Part shown: positions 57,544 through 64,000 of the stretch, piece after piece | Layout: each line of letters begins with the position of its first letter | Position numbering within the stretch: the stretch's first letter is position 1 | DNA from: Ochromonas danica | Lineage: Eukaryota; Sar; Chrysophyceae; Chromulinales; Chromulinaceae | Length of the DNA stretch: 64,000 bases | Reading direction: 5' to 3' | Assembly: GCA_015146655.1 (NCBI GenBank) | Contig: VKHL01000033.1 | Location: 1-64,000 of the forward strand | Notes under the pieces: model-generated | The model's database searches: none | What the model was told of the DNA's origin: nothing | What the model saw: only the letters and a program-made list of their open reading frames with translations | Position numbers and translations under genes: made by a program

Positions 57544-58478
57544 TCAACCAATTCTCTGTTGGTCAATGTTGGTTGGAGTCTTCGTGTAGATGTCCAATGC
57601 TCCGTCGAATCGTTCTGCCAGCTCTACCTCGTAGACCTGAAACACTCGATGAGGTCGGTTCACCATGACCTCCTGGGTAATAGCCTCGGTGCGATAATGA
57701 GTCTCCGTTGTGGTATTGCCAAGCCAGCGCTGGAAACGATTGTCAGCCACTTCAAGTGTATATGGAACTTGAACTTCGTTGGATTGAAGTTCCCTAATGG
57801 GAATAGACTCTTCACGAAGGAACTCCTTCACCTCCTTCCTCTCTCTTATCACGATAGGAGTTTTGAAGAGAATAGGTGGCACCACCATATTGTTGATAAC
57901 CTTCGTAGGAGTTTCTCTGATCATATTCTTCAACATCTTTAGATCGCTTTGGTTGGTCTCGATGGTGATAGTTCTGATTCCGTTATAATTTTCAACATAG
58001 TTACCTTGTCCAACACAGCGATTTCTCACAATGATGATATGATCTTGTAAACCAGATAACTTCAAGGAGTTCAAGGCGTTATTGTCCACCAGATTCATAT
58101 GAACAGCAACGCTGAGATATAAGATTGCGCGAATAGTTTTCCCCTTCAGATAGTCAACAAATTCCTTCAAGATCTCTTGATCACCTTTGTTTCCTGGTTC
58201 GCTAGAATCATTGAGGAATCCGATAGTATCTGTAATAATTTCTCCATTACTCATATTGCGCTCTGCTATCTGGTTCGTTATTGGCGAAAACGTGCAGCCT
58301 TCAGCCACTGGGGGTTGTCCTGGAGCAGAGAGAAGATTGACGAGATGGCTTTTTCCATGCCCTACCAAAGTACGCAATAAATTTCATTAAATGGTAATTT
58401 TTGTGATGAGTAACAAATATGATGGTTTCCACCTGTTACACCAAAAGTAACATTATAGATCGTATTAGACGTATTCAT
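57544..58478 (-). CDS. P-loop GTPase paralogue A (AIG1/septin-like)
   Basis: Exons 58478-58433 and 58361-57544 with a 71-base phase-1 intron encode 287 residues. The intron splits the Walker A motif: NVTFGVT-G/HGKS (GxxGxGKS, residues 13-20). SPIT (41-44) can serve as switch I and TDTIGFLND as G3 (D60 to G63). The fourth motif, normally T/NKxD, is replaced by IIIVRNRCVG, so guanine recognition by the usual Asp is absent. The second half ends with a well-conserved block QEVMVNRPHRVFQVYEVELA followed by ERFDGALDIYTKTP. The nearest known shape is the AIG1/GIMAP or Toc GTPase group; the call is by motif only. Three paralogues lie in this window, all on the minus strand. Confidence 0.7.
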
Positions 58479-58599
58479 TTTGGAACGATTTATAGTAACT
58501 GTCTGTTTCCCTCTCAAACTTATCAGCTTCTTGTCGTTGTCGATGATCGTGGGCCTTGTTGAGGGGGGCACCATCATGGCGCATCGAAGATCCAAAATA

Positions 58600-58950
58600 T
58601 CTATGAAAGACATTTTCCTCACTTTGAAGATAAGGAATTTGGATTATTTTTGTGGTTTTTCCGAGTTTGAGGAGAGAGTTTTATAACAGTGAATATGAAG
58701 TTATTTATCACGAATTATGGTGTTTGGTTGGAATGGAAATTTCCACGCGCATCAGAATAACTCCGAACTCTTCGCATCAAAAACCCAAAAGGTCAAAAAC
58801 CCACCCATCCATCCAATATACTGTCGAATTGATGCAATTGAACGAGATTTATATTAAGTTCAAAGAAGAAGTGGCATCTTACAATGAAAAGACCGACAGA
58901 GAATTGAAGATTGCAATCGCTCGGACGAGTAAAGAAGCAAGACAATAATG
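58600..58950 (+). repeat. Duplicated GTPase upstream block with an attached coding-like tail
   Basis: Bases about 58610-58770 match 63610-63800 almost base for base (for example GAGAGTTTTATAACAGTGAA), so the region upstream of GTPase A was copied with the gene to copy C. After 58770 the two diverge. Here a plus-strand stretch (58831-58948) reads QLNEIYIKFKEEVASYNEKT, a coiled-coil-like fragment of unknown origin ending in TAA. Confidence 0.6.
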
Positions 58951-59080
58951 GCAAACAGCAAAGAAGCTAATACAGTCTTCTGCTTCTGCTTCTGCTTCTT
59001 CCACTACCACTTGACTAGCACAGCTTGAGTAGTCATTATCATCATTTTCTAATTCAATCTTTCTTTCTTATTTTATTTAG

Positions 59081-59255
59081 TGAAATTGGTGATAAGACAT
59101 TCTTTATGACTGCAATGTTATCTGCTAGATATGGACCATTTATAGTATCATCAGGTTCTACTTTAGCTTTGATTACAATGACTTCCTTAGTCACTTTAAG
59201 ACTGATAGAAGACTACTACAATCACCGAGTGGGGAAGCTGAAGTCTGTGTTGTAA
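59081..59255 (+). pseudogene. GDT1/TMEM165 exon fragment fused to LRR-family sequence
   Basis: After an acceptor (TATTTTATTTAG at 59069-59080) the frame gives EIGDKTFFMTAMLSARYGP, the first E-x-G-D-K-(T/S) signature of GDT1/TMEM165 cation/H+ antiporters, and runs to ALITMTS. From about 59192 it changes to VTLRLIEDYYNHRVGKLKSV and stops. That last 60-base part is almost identical to 61221-61282 in the LRR relic. Only one exon's worth of GDT1 is present: no second E-x-G-D-K motif or other helices. It is a chimeric scrap created by recombination. Confidence 0.65.
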
Positions 59256-59372
59256 TCTTCTTTAACTTATTGCATATATATTATCATATCTTATTGCTTA
59301 TTAAATCAGAGCAGATCATCAATCCGCTATCTTCAAAATTGGATTCACAAAACAACTCATGTTCTTCATCTT

Positions 59373-60341
59373 TCAACCAATTCTCTGCAGGTCAATGGCG
59401 ATTGGATTCTTCTTGTAGATGTCCAATGCTCCATCGAATCGCTCTGCCAGCTCCACCGCATAGACCTGGAACACTCGATGCGATCGCTTCACCATGACCT
59501 CCTGGGTAGCAGTCTCGGTGCGATAACGAGTCTCCGTGGTGGTATTGCGAATACCGAATAAGAATTCCAGTACTATTGCGAAGATATTAGTCGACCAAGT
59601 CACTTCGACAGTGTATGGAATTCGCACTTCGTTGAATAGAAGTTCCTTTATAGAAATAGACTCTTCACGAAGGAATTCCCGCACTTCGTTCTTCGCTTTT
59701 ACCACGATCGGGTTCTTGAAGAGAATAGGTGGTACCACTATATTTCTCAAAAGCTTGGTAGGAGTATCTCTGATCATATTCTTCAATATCATTAGATCGC
59801 TTTGGTTGGTCTCGATGCTGATAGTTCTGATTCCATCGAACTTACCAATCTGGTTACCTTGTTGTCCAACGCAGCGATTAATGACAATGATGATATGGTC
59901 TTGCAGACCAGATAACTTCAAGGAGTGCAAGGCATTCTCATCAATCTGATTTATGCGAGGTGCAATTACAATGTACAAGATCGTTCGAATTGTTTTACCC
60001 TTCAGATAGTCAACAAATTCCTTCAAGATCTCTTGATCATCCTTGTGAACAGATTCACTCGGACGATTGAGGAATCCGATGGTATCTGTGATAATTTCTC
60101 CATTGTACATCTTACGCTCAGTTATCTGGTTAGTGACGGGCGAAAGAGAATTGCCCTCAACCACCTTGGGTCGCGTTTCGTTAGAATGAGTGAGACAATT
60201 GACGAAGTGGCTTTTCCCACTCCCTTCCAAAACACCAAATAACATTATTACTAAGGTGATTCATTTCCTGACGAATGACTAACAAAGATGCTTACCTGTC
60301 GTGCCAAAAGCGATGTTGTGAATAATGTTGTGAGTATTCAT
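59373..60341 (-). CDS. P-loop GTPase paralogue B (AIG1/septin-like)
   Basis: Exons 60341-60296 and 60223-59373 with a 72-base intron (GTAAGC...GGAAG) encode 298 residues. The intron again splits Walker A: NIAFGTT-G/SGKS. G3 is TDTIGFLNR. The would-be fourth motif is IIIVINRCVGQ, with no Lys-x-Asp. A hydrophobic insert IFAIVLEFLFGIRNTTTETR, absent in copies A and C, may be a membrane-touching segment. The tail QEVMVKRSHRVFQVYAVELA is shared. The 3' flank (59305-59372) matches that of paralogue A, although the 5' flank does not. Intact by reading frame. The function is unknown; the copies are too similar to be old. Confidence 0.7.
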
Positions 60342-60960
60342 TTTTGAACGATTATTATGGGCAAACGGAAATGTCTCCTCACAGAAAACCCTATCACCTT
60401 GTCTTCTTCTATCAGACAAGTGGATCTCTTGTTTTGATTGTGATCCAAAGCGTCAACTCCCATGTTCGATTACTTGAAGCAACAAAAAGAACAAGATTTT
60501 AGGAGAGAAGAAGAAGAAGAAAAAGAATAGGACCCAAGGAGTGACGTAGAGCGACATCGTCCCGCACAACCCGGAACCCTCTCACATCGGATTGTTGAGA
60601 TGGGGTTTGCCTTTTGTCTTCTCGGTCTTCCCTCACAAACTTTGAGCTTCGGGAGGGAACAAAGCCGGAAATCCGAAAACCCAGAACTCCAGAAATCAGG
60701 CTGTTTAGTAATTTAGATATTTAGACCTTTACCCTTTTTCCAATTGCCCCATTGAATAACAACAAGAAGTCCTAATGGTCTGCTACAATTTGGGTGGCCT
60801 GCTAGTTTTCCGTCCTGTTACCTCAACCCTTCATCCAGAAGAAATTTGGTCATGACATTCATATTCATTCTTTCCATTTGAATGATGGTCGTCAAATCTC
60901 TTAGTGATCTTTATCTTTACTGTGTTAATATGAGGATCGAAGTGTTAAACACCTACAGTA
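60342..60960. other. Upstream region of GTPase B
   Basis: Contains GAAGAAGAAGAAGAAAAAG (about 60507-60525) and several GGAAATCCGAAAACCC-like words. No gene seen. Confidence 0.4.
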
Positions 60961-61720
60961 GTTGCCCCATCTACACCTGCTGTTTCCCCTCCTACACTAC
61001 CATCTGCCAGTAAAATACTACCATCTACATCGCAGAGACTCTGCGACGACTCTATGAACAGTGTCCACATCTCCAGTATACGTGTCTATTGGAAGTAATG
61101 ATAACGTTATTGAGACAGATGAGAAGAAAAAGTATGTGTCAATCGAGGTGAAAGGTCACAATGAAGATTGGGCTGTTTGTTAATCTCATGTATTGAGAAG
61201 AAGAAGACAGTGCAAGAAAGTTACTTTAAGACTGATAGAAGACTACAATCACCGAGTGGGGAAGCTGAAGTCTATGTTGGAAATCTTGCCGAGTACATCT
61301 CCCTACTGCAGGATCTTCCCCAGTTGAACAGTTTGCATCTGCTCATAGCAGTCAATAATTAATATACTGAAGCTACTTTGTCAGCCATCGCAAAGCATGC
61401 GAATATTCTGACGGAGTTGGACTTGATTTCCACTTTTCTGATAAGTTGCTCAGTGAGTTGATAAAGACATGTCACTTGCTGAAGAGGCTAACCATCGATT
61501 ATTGTGGATGAGAGAATCTTGTGGCAATATTGAAGCTTTCTAATCTATACATGGTTGAGCTCACTATTTCTGACAGTGTTTCTGAAGAATTGTTGGATGG
61601 ATTGTTGCTGAGTGAGAATGTGAAGTGGTCTTCCAGAGTGGATCAATCAAAACATATGAGGGTGAATTTCTCTATTTCGTTGATATGTCTTATGGTTGGA
61701 TGAAAAGTGCAAGAAATTAG
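60961..61720 (+). pseudogene. LRR-family fragment, C-terminal part
   Basis: Pieces in order match the second half of the protein at 8357-10074. LRRLYEQCPHLQY stands against LLVIFERCPSLQN, and DEKKKYVSIEVKGHNEDW against DAKKKQVTILVKGTEW. VTLRLIEDYNHRVGKLKSM, AEVYVGNLAEYISLLQDLPQ, SAIAKHANILTELDL and MVELTISDSVSEELLDGLLL follow. They fall in different frames with stops in between, so the copy is dead. Together with 56690-57150 it could be two halves of one relic split by GTPase insertions, or two separate losses. Confidence 0.65.
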
Positions 61721-62520
61721 GTGGATGGACTGGAGCTCACCATGTTTAGATACTGCGTCTACAACAATAGCCTTCATAATAGCAATTATAATCGACGAAT
61801 GTCCTCTTTGTCACAGTCTAATCTCGCTGTCTCGTTCCCAGGGTTGTTTGTTGAGTGGTTTCGGCTGACCAATGAAGGTAGTTATAATTGCAGACAACAA
61901 CTCCCTCCCCCATTTAATTTAATCCAACAAGTTCTATAAGAGCGACAAGAATGCCTTCCAATTCCTTCCACTCTTATTGTGAAGAACATCTCAGCGTAGT
62001 CCCGACACGTTGACCGTCATTAATCCCACAGCAGTCGTCGTTCAGAAACAAGGACTAGATCTGGATCTCTACTTGTCAACAATGTCAAAACATTATTATT
62101 ATTGACGATGATAAAATACAGTTGTGGTTTCGTGTATTTTTCCCCTCCAACACAAGCTGCAACGTCGTCAATCGACAGATTGTGTTTTGATGAGCTTTCC
62201 AATGTATATACAGGTGACGGAAATATTAAGTATTCTGCGAGAAAAGATGCTTTATCGTTGGTTTCTGTTGGTAAACCGATGCCCGTGTAGCGAAGATGAC
62301 TGTGGAGGGCTTAACAATCCTAAGTTGGATTGAGCACTTTGACGGTATTTCTGTATAATGGTTAGTAGTTAGTAGTTGTATTATTGGATAGCAATACAAA
62401 TTACTAATTAGTAGTCACGTATGATTTTCCATGATTTTACCAATTGAAAGCGTCATAGCATTTTATTCTGTTGAATTATAAATGCTATGCAATACATTCC
62501 ATGTTATTTTCAAAACACCT
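61721..62520. other. Intergenic region
   Basis: No recognisable gene. Open frames of about 60-70 codons on both strands (61721-61939, 62020-62333) show no family match. Bases 62356-62380 repeat TTAGTAGT. Confidence 0.4.
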
Positions 62521-63461
62521 CTAACCAATCTTCTCCATGTGTGTGTTGATTGGAGTCTTCGTGTAGATGTCCAATGCTCCGTCAAATCTCTCCGCCAGCT
62601 CTACCGCATAGACCTGAAACACACGATGTGGTTTCTTCACCATGACCTCCTGGGTGGTAGTTTTAGTTTGATAACGAGTCTCTTCACTGGTTCCTCCTGC
62701 GATCTTCTCGAAGAAGTTCGACCTTCTCACAGTGACAGTGTATGGAATCTGCTCTCTGGTCGTGAGAGTTTCCTTCACTTCAATCAAATCTTCACGCAGG
62801 AACTCCGTCACCTCCTTCTTCTCCTTTACCACGATCGGATTCTTGAAGAGGATAGGTGGTACCACCATATTGCTCAAAAGCTTGGTAGGAGTATCTCTAA
62901 TCATATTCTTCAACATCATTAGATCGCTTTGGTTGGTCTCGATAGTGATAGTTCTGATTCCGTTATAATTTTCAACATAGTTACCTTGTCCAACAAAGCG
63001 ATTTCTCACAATGATGATATGATCTTGTAAACCAGATAACTTCAAAGAGTTCAAGACATTCTCATCAATCTGATTCATGCGAGGAAGAGCAATAAGATAT
63101 AAGATTGCTCGAATCGTTTTACCCTTCAGATACTCAACAAATTCCTTCAAGATCTCTTGATCATCCTTGTGTACAGATTCACTTAGACGATTGAGGAATC
63201 CGATAGTATCTGTAATAATTTCTCCGTTACTCATCTTACGCTCTGTTATCTGGTCTGTGATAGGGGAAAATGAATTTCCTTCAGCCACTGGGGGTTGTCC
63301 TGGAGCAGAGAGAAGATTGACGAGATGGCTTTTTCCATGCCCTACCAAAGTACACAATAAATTTCATTAAATGGTAAATTTTGTGATGAGTAACAAATAT
63401 AATGATATCCACCTGTCACACCAAAAGTAACATTATAGATCGTATTATTAGATGTATTCAT
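62521..63461 (-). CDS. P-loop GTPase paralogue C (AIG1/septin-like)
   Basis: Exons 63461-63413 and 63341-62521 with a 71-base intron encode 289 residues; one extra Asn codon in exon 1 distinguishes it from A. Walker A is VTFGVT-G/HGKS and G3 is TDTIGFLNR. The fourth motif position is IIIVRNRFVGQ, where even the Cys of the other copies is changed. The region EETRYQTKTTTQEVMVKKPH differs most between copies; the FQVYAVELAERFDGALDIYT tail is invariant. The first 110 codons and about 300 bases upstream are nearly identical to copy A, so A and C are the youngest pair. Confidence 0.7.
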
Positions 63462-64000
63462 TTTGGAACGATTGAGCGATTGAACGATTGGCAAAATAAA
63501 TAAAATGTAAATTTATTTCCCTCTCAAACTTATCAGCTTGCTGATGATGACAATGTTCTTGATTGAAGGAAGCATCATCACCCAAGATCCAAAATATCTA
63601 TGAGAAGACATTTTCCTTCCTCCTAATTCAGACTTTGAAGATAAGGAATTTGGCGAAATATCGTGGTTTTTCCCAGTTAGTCTCAAGTGAAGGTATGAGA
63701 AGAGAGTTTTATAACAGTGAATATGAAGTTATTTATCACGAATTATGGTGTTTGGTTGGAATGGAAATTTCCACGCGCATCAGAACAACTCCGAACTCTT
63801 CGCGGTTGTTTAGTCGACTTTTTTCGTTTTTCGGAGTTTCGGACGCGTTTCTGTAAAGTTAAAGTGGGTATAAAGCGCGTTTCTGACCTTGTCTGTATAG
63901 AGCAGATTAGTTTATTCCCCACGCATTTGACCACACAACAGTTTTGAGCGTCCGAAACTCCGAAAAACGAAAAAAGTTGGCGGTCTGCGCTGTTGGTTTG
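63462..64000. other. Upstream region of GTPase C and right edge
   Basis: Bases 63610-63800 repeat the block upstream of copy A. The right end holds the inverted repeat 63817-63977. No gene seen; the next gene lies outside. Confidence 0.5.
63817..63977. repeat. Perfect 30-base inverted repeat, MITE-like
   Basis: Arms at 63817-63846 and 63948-63977 are exact reverse complements over all 30 bases (inner words GTTTCGGACGC and GCGTCCGAAAC). The 101-base centre is unrelated to the arms and has no open frame of note. Size (161 bases), long terminal repeats and lack of coding capacity are those of a small non-autonomous DNA element. The duplicated block upstream of the GTPase ends about 15 bases before the left arm, so the element may mark a junction. 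Target-site duplications are not clear. Confidence 0.75.

Noticed and set aside
58652-58948. 98-residue plus-strand open frame
   Set aside because: Its first half is the duplicated non-coding block upstream of GTPase A, also present without this frame upstream of copy C.

Overview
The window is nuclear DNA of a unicellular eukaryote. Genes lie on both strands, many are split by short GT-AG introns (about 60-165 bases), the sequence is AT-rich, and proteins carry long Ser, Thr or Asn tracts. The best lineage clue is the secreted EGF-like protein at 10396-12489. Its CPxGDDP and YGCxCDxxYxGxDCS blocks are a family style that I associate with stramenopiles (oomycetes, diatoms, brown algae). Hybrid histidine kinases, a peptide:N-glycanase and a DusA-type dihydrouridine synthase fit that view, but the species cannot be named from sequence alone.

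Layout. 1-2800: the last exon of an ankyrin gene, then a decayed pogo/Tigger-type transposase and other broken coding-like sequence on the minus strand. 2821-20000: a GH31 glycosidase resembling sulfoquinovosidases, an RRP1/Nop52 ribosome-biogenesis protein, an LRR gene, the EGF protein, a divergent pair of unknown genes, a gene with a transposase-like HTH, and a TAPT1-family membrane protein. 20000-28600: a 1.8 kb gene-free stretch with hairpins, then a four-exon PNGase, DusA, an unknown membrane protein, and a head-to-head pair assembled by reading splice sites: a five-exon COMMD9-like gene and a two-exon SDHAF1-like LYR gene. 28800-36230: two long-chain acyl-CoA synthetases, largely homogenised by gene conversion, flanking a small RNase-kappa-like membrane gene. 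36570-45000: a five-exon APC amino-acid/amine permease, a glycosyltransferase, and an MSH2-like mismatch repair gene full of trinucleotide-repeat inserts. 45000-53300: a tandem duplication of a membrane hybrid histidine kinase. 54195-56125: an AzgA-like nucleobase permease. 56690-64000: a turbulent region with three minus-strand paralogues of a P-loop GTPase, alternating with plus-strand fragments of the LRR family, an exon-sized GDT1/TMEM165 piece fused to LRR sequence, a LUC7-like scrap, and a perfect 30-bp inverted repeat at the right edge.

Most genes are unrelated housekeeping functions. The most interesting themes are (i) recent duplication with sequence homogenisation (acyl-CoA synthetases and histidine kinases) that leaves a short central part divergent, (ii) the GTPase/LRR array with chimeric joins, which looks like birth-and-death evolution, and (iii) two enzymes in unexpected settings: a sulfoquinovosidase-like GH31 with a C-terminal membrane anchor, and a PNGase with an apparent signal sequence. 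All splice joins were read by eye from GT-AG sites and reading-frame continuity, not from transcripts.
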